Shown: positions 32,448 through 43,218, counted from the stretch's first letter. The stretch: 64,000 nt of DNA from Channallabes apus (GCA_030522415.1 CM060107.1:9382770-9446769), one strand, 5' to 3'. The notes: a model not told the origin generated them from the letters alone. A program made the numbers and translations.

Positions 32448-34068
32448 CAGTGGTGTGAAAAACTATTTGCCCCCCTCCTGATTTCTTATTCTTTTGCATG
32501 TTTGTCACACAAAATGTTTCTGATCATCAAACACATTTAACTATTAGTCAAAGATAACACAAGTAAACACAAAATGCAGTTTCAAATGAGGGGTTTTATT
32601 ATTTAGGGAGAAAAAAAAACTCCAAACCTGCATGGCCCTGTGTGAAAAAGTAATTGCCCCCTGAACCTAATAACTGGTTGGGCCACCCTTAGCAGCAATA
32701 ACTGCAATCAAGCATTTGCGATAACTTGCAACGAGTCTTTTACAGCGCTCTGGAGGAATTTTGACCCACTCATCTTTGCAGAATTTTTGTAATTCATCTT
32801 TATTTGAGGTTTTTCTAGCATGAAGCGCCTTTTTAAGGTCATGCCACAACATCTTAATAGGATTCAGGTCAGGACTTTGACTAGGCCACTCCAAAGTCTT
32901 CATTTTGTTTTTCTTCAGCCATTCAGAGGTGGATTTGCTGGTGTGTTTTGAGTCATTGTCCTGCTGCAGCACCCAAGATCGCTTCAGCTTGAGTTGACGA
33001 ACAGATGGCCGGACATTCTCCTTCAGGATTTTTTGGTAGACAGTAGAATTCATGGTTCCATCTATCACAGCAAGCCTTCCAGGTCCTGAAGCAGCAAAAC
33101 AACCCCAGACCATCACACTACCACCACCATATTTTACTGTTGGTATGATGTTCTTTTTCTGAAATGCTGTGTTACTTTTACGCCAGATGTAACGGGACAC
33201 GCACCTTCCAAAAAGTTCAACTTTTGTCTCGTCGGTCCACAAGGTATTTTCCCAAAAGTCTTGGCAATCATTGAGATGTTTTTTAGCAAAATTGAGACGA
33301 GCCTTAATGTTCTTTTTGCTTAAAAGTGGTTTGCGCCTTGGAAATCTGCCATGCAGGCCGTTTTTGCCCAGTCTCTTTCTTATGGTGAAGTCGTGAACAC
33401 TGACCTTAATTGAGGCAAGTGAGGCCTGCAGTTCTTTAGATGTTGTCCTGGGGTCTTTTGTGGCCTCTCGGATGAGTCGTCTCTGCGCTCTTGGGGTAAT
33501 TTTGGTCGGCCGGCCACTCCTGGGAAGGTTCACCACTGTTCCATGTTTTTGCTATTTGTGGATAATGGCTCTCACTGTGGTTCGCTGGAGTCCCAAAGCT
33601 TTAGAAATGGCTTTATAACCTTTACCAGACTGATAGATCTCAATTACTTTTGTTCTCATTTGTTCCTGAATTTCTTTGGATCTTGGCATGATGTCTAGCT
33701 TTTGAGGTGCTTTTGGTCTACTTCTCTGTGTCAGGTAGCTCCTATTTAAGTGATTTCTTGATTGAAACAGGTGTGGCAGTAATCAGGCCTGGGGGTGACT
33801 ACAGAAATTGAACTCAGGTGTGATAAACCACAGTTAAGTTATTTTTTAACAAGGGGGGCAATCACTTTTTCACACAGGGCCATGTAGATTTGGAGTTTTT
33901 TTTCTCCCTTAATAACGTAAACCTTCATTTAAAAACTGCATTTTGTGTTCAATTATGTTATCTTTGACTAATAGTTAACGGTTTTTGATGAGCAGAAACA
34001 TTTAAGTGTGACAAACATGCAAAAGAATAAGAAATCAGGAAGGGGGCAAATAGTTTTTCACACCACTG
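32448..34068 (-). mobile_element. Tc1 element B (family CAGTGGTGTG), complete ends
   Basis: Ends CAGTGGTGTGAAAAACTATT and complement, flanked by TA at 32446-32447 and 34069-34070. Inner repeats GGCCCTGTGTGAAAAAGTAA (near 32634) and the matching complement near 33860-33885 give the IR/DR form; 1621 bp. Sister copies: C (35741-37358), D (44167-45322). Scar motifs lie just outside both ends (32439, 34073). Because the ends begin CAG, excision of this family would leave TACAGTA or TACTGTA. Confidence 0.95.
32667..33689 (-). pseudogene. Tc1-like transposase B: premature stop and Glu-to-Lys catalytic change
   Basis: Start at the conserved MPRSKEIQEQM methionine (33689) gives 340 codons, ending KGGPTSY at 32667. 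Two lesions: Trp46 of IIHKWQKH is TAG (33552-33554), and the catalytic Glu in NPIEMLW is Lys279 (AAG, 32853-32855). D153 (LWTDETKVE) and D244 (QQDNDSKHT) remain; spacing from D244 to residue 279 is the DD34E spacing. The frame after the stop is otherwise open to the end, so the copy is fairly recent. Two independent hits make it inactive; it could still be bound by a related transposase through its ends. Confidence 0.92.
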
Positions 34069-34972
34069 TATATACAGTACCAATCAAATTTGAGCAATTT
34101 CCCTCTGAGTAATATAGTAATATAGTCTGATAATCCCTCTGAGAAATAAAGTTCTTTGAATCTTTGAATCTTGAAATGTTTGGGCACAAATTTGGAGTTA
34201 TTTTCTACATCCTAGAACAATATTAGATTTTTTTCAAAAGTATGAGATATCGCTTATGGCAGTGGTTCTCAAAGTGTGGGGCGCGCCCCACTAGTGGGGA
34301 ATACAGACATGACAGTTGGGCGCAATGAACCGGAGGAAATTAGTGGAAAATAAAAGGAAAAAACTAAACAATCACACACAAATAAATGGATCATTAATAC
34401 AAGTACATTTAAAATAACATCAGTTATGGGCCGGGAGAAAAAGTGGAACCATAGTGCAACAATAATGGTTTAACTTCGGGCCAACTTGACCAGCTGCTCG
34501 AATCACGAACCTGCGCAAGCCACTGGGCAGCGCTGCGCGACACTGACAGAAATAAACCGCGCCGACCATCAAAATACATTTTACCCCGCTGGGATGCGCA
34601 TGTACAAAACAGGCATGGCAAGGCGGAAACAATATTAAACAGTCCTGACATTTTAAATTGTTTTAAAATAAAAACACAGGGGGTCGTGCAGGTTTGTGAT
34701 TCGAGCGGTGCTGCGCGATCCACTGGGCTGCGCAAATAAACCAGATCATCACTGCGCTATTCAGATAGTCGCGCTGCGCTGTATTTGCGCAGATATTTGG
34801 TTCAATCGGGTGCCACGGTTTCGTCCCACTTTTGATGTGTTTGGCTTCACATACACTTCGACACTGGAAGAAGACGGTGCAGCAGCAGTGAGTTTGCTTA
34901 CATGTGACAAAACCAAGAACGAGGAGATTGTAAAGAAAAAAAGCTGCCTCGTCTGTGGTGTGGAATTTGTTT

Positions 34973-35104
34973 GGGTATAAGAAAAGTGATACGAATGAGA
35001 CGAACGTGATTTGTAAGGTACGCAAGTGCACTGTTTTAACAAGTGGTGGAAACACGTCAAACCTTTTCTATCATCTCGAATCCAAACGAATATGGCCAGA
35101 GTAA
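34973..35104 (+). pseudogene. BED zinc-finger remnant, ZBED1-like hAT
   Basis: The frame GYKKSDTNETNVICKVRKCT, then VLTSGGNTSNLFYHLESKR, stop, matches the BED finger of ZBED1-like hAT transposases (FGY-KSD----T-ICK-C-K-V-T-GGNTSNL-HHL--KH). The second cysteine spacing is altered and the last zinc-binding histidine is Arg. Downstream, 35200-35302 resembles a hAT 3' end (GTGATCGTTATCGAGG..., TATATCACCCGCCCCTA), so this may be a separate small hAT nested in the larger one. Confidence 0.6.
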
Positions 35105-35310
35105 AAAAATGCGGCAAACCTCAGCAATTCACAGTTTAAATAAAATTACATTATGTAAAAGTTTTTGTGTTTGAATTTTTATTTATGTATTTTCAGATAC
35201 AAATTGCTATATTGTGATATAGCAATTGTGATTGTGATCGTTATCGAGGTAGAAAATTGCTTCTCCAGTGTTAGAAGATTTTGGTTATATCACCCGCCCC
35301 TAATGAAGCC

Positions 35311-35620
35311 TATCTTGAGCTTGGATTCATGGTGGTGATGGTGGGGGCAGAAGTGAGACGCGTGTGTTTTGTGTCTTAAACCGCTGGCAGCAGACCGCAT
35401 GAGACCCAACAAACTAGGAAGATACTTAGAGACAACACACTCCAGTCACGTTAATAAGCCACTCAACTTCTTTCAAAGAAAGCTGGCAGAATACAGACAG
35501 CAGGAGAATCGCACGGTAACATCTGAATCAGTGGACAGCAAAGCACAAATGGCTTCATTCAAAGTTGCATACAGAATTGGCCAGTGCAAAAAAAACCACA
35601 AACAATTGTTGAGCAGCTAA
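35311..35620 (+). pseudogene. ZBED5-like hAT transposase N-terminus, frameshifted
   Basis: YLELGFMVVMVGAEVRRV in one frame, then after a 1-base shift near 35363-35370 CVLCLKPLAADRMRPNKLGR, YLETTHSSHVNKPLNFFQRK and SFKVAYRIGQCKKNHKQLLS, stop at 35618-35620. This is the BED finger (C-x2-C...H-x3-H) and start of the ZBED5-type hAT transposase. The catalytic and C-terminal parts are missing. Confidence 0.75.
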
Positions 35621-35740
35621 TAAACATGAGGTCAATTATGCAATGATAAGTGACAACGTAAGCCTTTTATAACAATTGCACATGTATTTTATCTGTTTTT
35701 AACTTGGTGTTGTTTGATCTTATTGGTTTAGAAATTGATA

Positions 35741-37358
35741 CAGTGGTGTGAAAAACTATTTGCCCCCTTCCTGATTTCTTATTCTTTTGCATGTTTGTCA
35801 AACTTAAATGTTTCTGCTCATCAAAAACCGTTAACTATTAGTCAAAGATAACATAATTGAACACAAAATGCAGTTTTTAAATGAAGTTTTACGTTATTAA
35901 GAGAGAAAAAAACTCAAAATCTACATGGACCTGTGTGAAAAAGTGATTGCCCCCCTTGTTAAAAAATAACTTAACTGTGGTTTATCACACCTGAGTTAAA
36001 TTTCTGTAGTCAACCCCAGGCCTGATTACTGCCACACCTGTTTCAATCAAGAAATCACTTAAATAGGAGCTACCTGACACAGAGAAGTAGACCAAAAGCA
36101 CCTCAAAAGCTAGACATCATGCCAAGATCCAAAGAAATTCAGGAACAAATGAGAACAAAAATAATTGAGATCTATCAGTCTGGTAAAGGTTATAAAGCCA
36201 TTTCTAAAGCTTTAGGACTCCAGCGAACCACAGTGAGAGCCATTATCCACAAATGGCAAAAACATGGAACAGTGGTGAACCTTCCCAGGAGTGGCCGGCC
36301 GACCAAAATTACCCCAAGAGCGCAGAGACAACTCATCCGAGAGGCCACAAAAGACCCCAGGACAACATCTAAAGAACTGCAGGCCTCACTTGCCTCAATT
36401 AAGGTCAGTGTTCACGACTCCACCATAAGAAAGAGACTGGGCAAAAACGGCCTGCATGGCAGATTTCCAAGGCGCAAACCACTTTTAAGCAAAAAGAACA
36501 TTATGGCTCGTCTCAATTTCGCTAAAAAACATCTCAATGATTGCCAAGACTTTTGGGAAAATACCTTGTGGACCCACAAGACAAAAGTTGAACTTTTGGA
36601 AGGTGTGTGTCCTGTTACATCTGGCGTAAAAGTAACACAGCATTTCAGAAAAAGAACATCATACCAACAGTAAAATATGGTGGTGGTAGTGTGATGGTCT
36701 GGGGTTGTTTTGCTCCTTCAGGACCTGGAAGGCTTGCTGTGATAGATGGAACCATGAATTCTACTGTCTACCAAAAAATCCTGAAGGACAATGTCCGGCC
36801 ATCTGTTCGTCAACTCAAGCTGAAGCGATCTTGGGTGCTGCAGCAGGACAATGACCCAAAACACACCAGCAAATCCACCTCTGAATGACTGAAGAAAAAC
36901 AAAATGAAGACTTTGGAGTGGCCTAGTCAAAGTCCTGACCTGAATCCTATTGAGATGTTGTGGCATGACGTTAAAAAGGCGGTTCATGCTAGAAAACCCT
37001 CCAAAAAAGCTGAATTACAACAATTCTGCAAAGATGAGTGGGCCAAAATTCCTCCAGAGCGCTGTAAAAGACTCGTTGCAAGTTATCGCAAACGCTTGAT
37101 TGCAGTTATTGCTGCTAAGGGTGGCCCAACCAGTTATTAGGTTCAGGGGGCAATTACTTTTTCACACAGGGCCATGTAGGTTTGGATTTTTTTTCTCCCT
37201 AAATAATAAAACCCCTCATTTAAAAACTGCATTTTGTGTTTACTTGTGTTATCTTTGACTAATAGTTAAATGTGTTTGATGATCAGAAACGTTTTGTGTG
37301 ACAAACATGCAAAAGAATAAGAAATCAGGAGGGGGGCAAATAGTTTTTCACACCACTG
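35741..37358 (+). mobile_element. Tc1 element C (family CAGTGGTGTG), complete ends
   Basis: Same ends as element B, flanked by TA at 35739-35740 and 37359-37360; 1618 bp. Inserted inside the hAT after the hAT had lost most of its gene or independently of that loss. It lies in inverted orientation to B with about 1.7 kb between them. Confidence 0.95.
36119..37140 (+). pseudogene. Tc1-like transposase C: catalytic Asp lost, frameshift, stop
   Basis: Starts at ATG 36119 (MPRSKEIQEQM). N-terminal paired-like DNA-binding region intact. The first catalytic pair DE is changed to HK (His153 CAC at 36575-36577). One T is missing from the T-run at about 36594-36598, shifting the frame; the second frame (36607-36888) carries VKYGGGSVMVWGCF and the second Asp in QQDNDPKHT, then TGA at 36886-36888 replaces Trp of SEWLKK. 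The last part (36904-37140) keeps Glu in NPIEMLW and ends KGGPTSY. Three independent lesions, none shared with B. Confidence 0.92.
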
Positions 37359-37559
37359 TATTTCAATAAACAGTAAACTTGGCCGATTTCGTTATTATTT
37401 TGTTGACAAGTGGGGCTTGAAAATTCGCTCACCCCCTTAAGTGGGGAATGACAGAAAAAGTTTGAGAACCACTGGCTTATGGCATCAAGAAGTATCAATG
37501 ACAGTCAGTTGTTATTTTTTACAAGAAGGTCAGCTGTTCTGGAACATTTCTTGCAAAAG

Positions 37560-37728
37560 TACAGGTATTTCCATTTGAAAAATCCATCAAGCACCATGAT
37601 CAAACTGGCTCTCATGAAGACTGTCCCAGGAGAGCAAGTCCAAAACATATCTCTGTTTCAGAGGAGAAGTTCATTTAGAGTTACCAGCCTCAGGAATCGT
37701 CAATTAAAAAACAGCACCTCAGTAAAAA
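37560..37728 (+). mobile_element. Decayed Tc1-like fragment of another family
   Basis: Frame with SSTMIKLALMKTVPGEQVQN and then RRSSFRVTSLRNRQLKNSTS, recognisable as the linker and second helix-turn-helix region of a fish Tc1 family (S-MIKLALM-T-P-----VTSA-E-FIRVTSLRNR-LTA). A relative in opposite orientation is at 60595-60775. The hAT inserted just to its left. Confidence 0.6.
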
Positions 37729-37745
37729 AAAAAAAAAAACAGTAA

Positions 37746-39329
37746 ACAGTAAAAAGGAGGATTTGGAACCATGCACATCTTTTTAATGTTGGAACCATGC
37801 AGATGTTGGATAACCAAGTCGACCACTCCAGCACATCACTGATCATTTATGATTCGTTATGATTAAACAATTAGAAGAGTTCTTTAAATTAATATTTTTA
37901 TCATACATTTGTGTACAAATGAGAAATAACATTTACTGAAAATCATGCGCTAAACACTTATACTGTATATGTTTTTATATATTGCCAGGCCACAGTTGTA
38001 ATGCCAAGCCACAGTAAATAAGAAACTTGTTCTTAATCTGTCATGCCTGGTTAAATAAAGGTAAATAATAATAAAAATTGGTTTTTCATATACTGTATTT
38101 TGACATGCAAGGCTCCTGAAATCAATACTTGAACTGACAGCAAGGAAGAAATTAAAATTTAATTACATTCCCATTATATAAATGTTCAAACCTCCATAAT
38201 TGCATATAAATGAAACAGTTGCCGCATCCATCGCCACCACCTGCTGTTCCAGGATCCACTGCTCCACGCATTATATCATCTGTATTTACCAGCCTACTGA
38301 TCACATCTGCCTTTCATTTATGTTCCTTACCTCCATTTGTATATAAACCATTTTGTTTCTGGTTTTCTTTGCAAAATATTGTGACTGAATGCTGTTCCAT
38401 GTGTGTACGAACAGGTGCATATACTTAGCTGAACTACTTTTTTTCTGGAATCTTAGAGATAAAATGGGAAGGTTTTAAAGTGGCCTGTAGTTTCAGAGCT
38501 GTCATTGATCAAGGTCAGAGTGACACATAGCAACTGCTTATACACATTTGTTATTTTGTTATGTTCAACTGGTAGTATCTGTTAAATTGTTGTAGCACTT
38601 ATTTAGTTTTTTTATATAAAAACTTAAGTGTACCTCAGGTCTGTTGTACGTGGATACTGTAGCAAGGGTCATGATATATAGGAAATAAAGACGCCAGACA
38701 CAGGTTTAATAGGTTTGAAAGCCAAGTGCCTAGCCTACCGCTGAAGTAAACAGTGTTTATTAGCAAGTACACTGTATAGCTTAATGTAACTGAGTGTGTA
38801 ACATTTCAAAGCTAGTTACATGAGTTGTGGGGTGCTTCCAAATTGCTGGGCTTACAGTAAATGTGACTCCTTTCCATATTCTGCATATGTGTGACATCAT
38901 TCATGATCCACATGCTGGGCCTGGTTCTCGTTGAGAAGGGATGACCGTGAGATATAGCACATATACGGAGAGAAAATGCAAAGCAGTAAAACAAGTATGC
39001 AAAATATGTACAGGGATGTAACATTACATAAATGAGTAGGTGTTGGTTCTAGTGCAAAAGGCACATGCAATCATTTTGCATGGATGAATTATACAGATTT
39101 GTGCCTGGGTGATGTTTACTATATTTTTAACTTTTACAATTGTCACTGAGATTTCTTTCCATATTTATTTGGAAATGCAAAGCTGCATCTTGAAATTTCA
39201 TCTGGGTAACAATTGCAGTCATGTGTAGCTGTTCTGTGATTTATTAAGGCTTTGAGGACTGCTGCACAGACTTTAGAACCTAAACAGAAACTAATACACC
39301 TTCACAAATAGGTGGACAACCAATTAATG
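37746..39329. other. No gene; AT-rich DNA
   Basis: No repeat family or exon recognised. Scars at 37961, 38091, 38655 and 38853. Confidence 0.5.
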
Positions 39330-39600
39330 AAAGGGCAGATTCTGCAACAGTTTGAAATGTTACCTATCAGCTTATTATTGTGGTGGTGAAACCCAGTGGA
39401 AATGGCAATTCTCCAGTATAAGCAAGATGATGGTGGGCCTTGTCATCGCTATTAATCAATGTGGACAACCATGGGATGATGGGTTAGGAAGAAAATTTAA
39501 TACAGGAGTATAGTATGGGCCATGTTTTTGTACTCTAATTAATAAAAATAAAGTGCTATTAAAATCTCATTCTTTAAATCAATTGCTCAAAGAACTATTA
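39330..39600 (+). repeat. Unit 1 of a two-copy segment (partner 52685-52985)
   Basis: Collinear with 52685-52985 in the same direction. A 29-base identical block is at 39380-39408 (partner 52727-52755) and a 21-base identical block at 39453-39473 (partner 52831-52851); similarity also at TCTGCAACA near the start and ATCTCATT near the end. No transposon ends, tails or coding frame. Might be an unknown dispersed repeat or a duplicated regulatory block. Confidence 0.6.
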
Positions 39601-39676
39601 TTAATGATATGCTTTTTAGAAGAAAATCAGTTCAATTAGTCTCAATTAAATGTGGCTATATTGGCCCTCTTCACAA

Positions 39677-39965
39677 CTACGCTATATGTCCAAAGGTTTC
39701 TGGACAGGACTATCCCATCTGTGTGTGTTTGATGAACATCCCAAATCAGTCCCATGAGTCCCTTTGCTATAAAAAAAAAAATACTTTTCTGGGAAGGTTT
39801 TATATACTGTATATTTTGGAGTATGTTTTGGGTGGGGCATTATGTCCTTCACATACTGTCCAAGAATATTAATGAGGTCGGGCACTAATTTCAGGTAGGA
39901 GGGCTTGAGTGCACACTGTTTTATCCCATTAGTATTCAGTGGGATTGAGGTCAAGTCTCATTCCT
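39677..39965 (+). mobile_element. Left arm of a CTATATGG-end DNA element
   Basis: Starts CGCTATATGTCCAAAGGTTT and continues with GTCCCTTTGCTATAA, CTTTTCTGGGAAGG, TAATGAGGTCGGGCACTAAT and CAGTGGGATTGAGGTCAAG, the wording of a fish element known by its CTATATGG terminus and related to 19797-20625. The right end is missing. TACTGTA at 39805. Confidence 0.6.
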
Positions 39966-40376
39966 GTTGATTTTTTTAATACTTTAACCTTGACAAGCTA
40001 TGGTTATGTTTTGTGCACCAGGAACAGATTTTGGTCTCTTAATTTCAGTGAAGGAAAATTTATATAATAAGGCAAACCAAGACATTCTATACAGTTATTA
40101 GAACTGTTTGGGAAAGAACCACATGTAAGTGTGTTGGTCAGGTGTACACATACAGTAATTCAAATTTTATTTGTCACATACACAGTCATACACAGTATAA
40201 TATGCAGTGAAATGCTTACACAACCGCCAGTGACCTTAAAAAGAAAATAAAAGCTTGTACGTAAAACAAATACCAATAAAAGGAAATATTAAAGAAATAA
40301 ATTTAACTAGTAAAATAAACTGTACAAATAAGGGCATAATAAAATATGGCAAAATATAGAAATATAGGGGGGGAAA

Positions 40377-40377
<1 letters not shown>

Positions 40378-40441
<64 letters not shown>
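40378..40441. repeat. (AT)n microsatellite inside the LINE 3' UTR
   Basis: About 32 uninterrupted AT units. Confidence 0.95.
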
Positions 40442-40445
<4 letters not shown>

Positions 40446-40624
40446 AAAGTGACAATGGTTGTGCAAATATGCATGAAAGGTGACTAATGAAAGTGACATG
40501 TGCAATTGTCCAGATGTATAAATATTTAGTGCAAGTGTGTATGAATGTGTCCATGATTGTCCAGTCAATGTTGTGAGCTTAAAAAGATGTTATTAGTCAA
40601 TGTTGTGAGCTTAAAAAGATGTTA

Positions 40625-41305
40625 TTAGTCCTGTGTGGTGATGTAGTGATGATTGAGAGAACTTATCGCCTGCGGGAAGAAGCTCCTCCTCAGCCTCTCT
40701 GTGTTGGCCTCCAGGGAGAGGAATCGCTTCCCAGACCGCAACAAAGAGAACAGTCCATTACTGGGGTGACTGAGGTCCTTCACGATCTTTCTGGCCTTGG
40801 TCCAGCACCGCTTGCTGTATATCGAGTGCAGGTCAGGGAGCTCAGTGCAGATGATGCGGTCAGCTGATCGCACCACCCTCTGTAGAGCTCGTCTGTCCTG
40901 CATGATGCTCTTCCGAAACCAGGTCGTGATGTTTCCCGTCAGGATGCTCTCTATAGTGCAGGAGTAGAAGTTCCTGAGCACCTTGGAGGGCAGTCTAAAG
41001 TCTCTCAAGCGTCTGAGGTGGTACAGACGCTGCCGGGCCTTTTTCACCACGATGTTGATGTGACAGGACCATGACAGGTCCTGAGTGATGTGAACACCAA
41101 GGTATCTGAAGCTGTCCACTCTCTCCACTGGGCTCCTGTTGATGACGGTTATCTGGTAGTTCCTCTCCTGCTTTGTACAAAAGTCCAGTATCAGCTCCTT
41201 TGTCTTGCTGACGTTCAGGAGGAGATTGTTCCTCTGGCACCAGTTCTCCAGATTTCCAATCTCGTCTAAGTAGTCCGACTCATCATTGTTGGTGATCAGT
41301 CCGAC
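40625..41305 (-). pseudogene. LINE reverse transcriptase C-terminal part
   Basis: The frame contains LENWCQRNNLLLNVSKTKEL, VERVDSFRYLGVHITQDLSW, KARQRLYHLRRLRDFRLPSK, VLRNFYSCTIESILTGNITTW and ends RRSFFPQAISSLNHH.. at the stop 40625-40627. This is the RT thumb and C-terminal domain of the LINE. The frame enters directly from the deletion joint near 41310-41340, just after the point where the FADD box should lie (it resumes at VVVGLI). Confidence 0.85.
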
Positions 41306-41344
41306 CACGACGGTGTTGTGCACAGGCTCTGAGAATACGACCTG

Positions 41345-41992
41345 AGATGCCGTGTGGTCCTGCTGCTTTCCTGGTGTTCACTCATTTGAAGGCTCTCCTC
41401 ACGTCGTGCTCGGTGATGATGAGCGCGTTTCCGGTGCTGGCAGTGTCTTCCTGTCTGAAACCGTTAGCGCCGCTAGCATTAGCATCGCTAGTGCCGCTAG
41501 CATTAGCATCGCTAGCGTCTTTAGCTGCAGCCTTGAAGCGAGCATAGTGTTGAGCTCGTCTGCCAGAGTCGCGTCTGCGTTCATCATACCGGATGTTGGT
41601 GCTTTATAATCCGTGATTGTTTTTAGTCCCTGCCACAGGCTCCTAGAGTCACTCTGTTGGAGTTGTGACTCTAGTTTTCTCCCGTAGCGCTGCTTCGCCT
41701 CTTTCACCGCCTTCCGGACATTATATGACGCAGCCTTGTATGGTTCCATGTCCCCCAACGCAAGTCCCGTGTTGTAGGCAGCGGTGCGAGATCTCAGAGC
41801 GTCGCGGATGGTTTTATCCACCCACGGCTTCTGGTTGGGAAACGTTCTGATAGTCTTTTTCTCCACCGTATCATCCGCTAGCTTCCCAATGAATCGCACA
41901 ACAGCTTCCGTAAACACACTGATGTCATCATCGGGGCTGTTTCTGAACATGTCCCAGTCTGTGTCATCGAGTGCGTCCTGTAACGCGGCCAC
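41345..41992 (-). pseudogene. LINE linker between endonuclease and RT
   Basis: VAALQDALDDTDWDMFRNSP, VDKTIRDALRSRTAAYNTGL, SYNVRKAVKEAKQRYGRKLE, SLWQGLKTITDYKAP, DELNT, then a 24-base repeat region and, in another frame, the start of the RT (VNTRKAAGPHGISGRILRAC). The frame shifts within the repeat region near 41530. The endonuclease end is missing upstream. Confidence 0.8.
41467..41514. repeat. 24-bp tandem duplication in the LINE linker
   Basis: Two 24-base units (41467-41490 and 41491-41514) differing by one base, built from CGCTAGCATTAGCATCGCTA. In the coding direction they add repeated Ala/Ser/Asp-rich codons in one frame. Confidence 0.9.
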
Positions 41993-42032
41993 CGATTGGT
42001 CCGTCCAGCGCGTGACTTCCCTCTGAACCGGA

Positions 42033-42698
42033 ATGATCTAGTGTTCTATCAACCCTGGTGGGGCAGGTGATATGCTGATGAAAGTTCGGCGCTGCGCGTT
42101 TGAGGTTGGCACTGTTAAAGTCCCCCGCCATAATAAGCGCAGAGTCCCGGTGTTGTGTCTGGTGCTGTGTGAGCGCCTCATGCAGCTCGCTTAAGGCAGT
42201 GTCCATGTCCGCTTGTGGTGGAATATAAACGGCACTTATTATGACCGATGTGAACTCCCGTGGAAGATAAAAAGGATGACACATGATGGATAGTAGTTCC
42301 AGGTTTGGTGTGCAGGAGCGTGTAAGAGGAACAACGCTCGCGCTGTTGCACCAGCTGCTGTTCACCATTAAACACACGCCGCCTCCCCTTGACTTTCCCG
42401 AGTTCCGCGTCCTGTCCATGCGGTGAACCGAGAAGAACTCGGCCGGTTGTATGGCGTGGTCTGGCACCGCTGGGTTCAGCCATGTCTCGGTGAAGCAGAG
42501 GAGGTTGCAGTCCCGAATGTCTCTCTGGATCTTTATCCTGGCCCTGAGGTCATCGAGTTTGTTCTCCATTGACTGGACGTTGGCGAGCAGAATGCTAGGC
42601 AGAGGTGTGCAGTGTGCATGGGCTCTCAGCCTGTTCCTGATGCCGGCTCGTTTCCCTCGGGGCCGCCGCTTCACTTCGCGTCCTTTGTTCTCCCTCAA
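42033..42698 (-). pseudogene. LINE AP-endonuclease domain, 3' end deleted
   Basis: Visible blocks in order: LLANVQSMENKLDDLRA (N box), LLCFTETWLNP (E box), GGGVCLMVNSSWC, SVIISAVYIPPQAD, LIMAGDFNSANLK (D-x-N box) and VDRTLDH. The final D-H box region is cut off by a deletion after TLDH (about 42033), after which the frame runs into out-of-frame linker codons. Confidence 0.88.
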
Positions 42699-43120
42699 GA
42701 TCTTACTCGGCCAGCTCGGATCAGGAGTTACAAACGTCGAATTGTGAGTACATTGTATACCAATAGAAACAAGAGTGTCTCTATCATACCTAATGTACTC
42801 AATGGTGGTGATTTTGCCGATTTTAAAACACTGAAAACTAACTTAAAGAACAAAAACAAAGAAAAGGTTGTCGGAGCAGTCGTGACGGCAGCCGACCTCA
42901 CCGGCGCCATCTTGAAAGTCAAACAAGTGTGATGAAATTTCCCCTGAATAACGAGGAAAAACTGATTTTACAGAAACGAGGCTCTTAGCAGTAAAAAAAT
43001 TGAAAGATGCAAATGGTTAAAAAAATACCTGTATGTTTGTGAATGATGATCCTGGCTGAGGTGGCTCAGAGTCGACTGCAGTCATTCCAATGAATGTTTA
43101 GCACAGAATCAACCATGCAT

Positions 43121-43165
43121 CTGTCTGTGCGAACTGTACACACAATCATTCACCCTGACTTGAAT
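43121..43165 (+). mobile_element. Mariner-like helix-turn-helix scrap
   Basis: Encodes LSVRTVHTIIHPDLN, the same wording as 29053-29130. Too short to assign further. Confidence 0.3.
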
Positions 43166-43218
43166 GTCCCACATATTTTTGGCCATATGAAAAAAAAAAG
43201 TCATATTATATGTATACA

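Larger units (their letters stand above)
34260..37474 (+). mobile_element. hAT element with perfect 8-bp duplication, hosting Tc1 element C
   Basis: Terminal repeats CAGTGGTTCTCAAA and complement (TTTGAGAACCACTG) bound the element. GCTTATGG is present immediately outside both ends (34252-34259 and 37475-37482), the 8-bp duplication expected of hAT. Without the 1.6-kb nested Tc1 it is about 1.6 kb: two BED-type zinc-finger remnants and no catalytic or dimerisation domain, so it is an internally deleted, non-autonomous copy. A GC-rich part (34480-34860) contains an inverted repeat (about 34492-34520 against 34684-34713). Confidence 0.9.
40157..42915 (-). mobile_element. Jockey/L2-like LINE with retained 5' end and collapsed middle
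   Basis: The 5' end on the minus strand reads CAAGATGGCGCCGGTGAGGT (near 42918-42899), the first ORF region encodes an AP endonuclease, and the 3' UTR ends ACAAATAAAATTTGAATT at 40157. Two large internal deletions remove the end of the endonuclease with its SDH-type box, and nearly the whole RT core including the FADD box. Inside the 3' UTR lie (AT)32 at 40378-40441 and a perfect 32-base tandem duplication at 40565-40628. No TACAGTA within it, suggesting youth. Confidence 0.85.

Noticed and set aside
34424..35117. Several overlapping 70-130-codon minus frames
   Set aside because: Shadows in the GC-rich part of the hAT; no domains on that strand.
41399..42698. Host gene with two long minus-strand open frames
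   Set aside because: The frames carry LINE endonuclease and linker motifs and belong to the element at 40157-42915.
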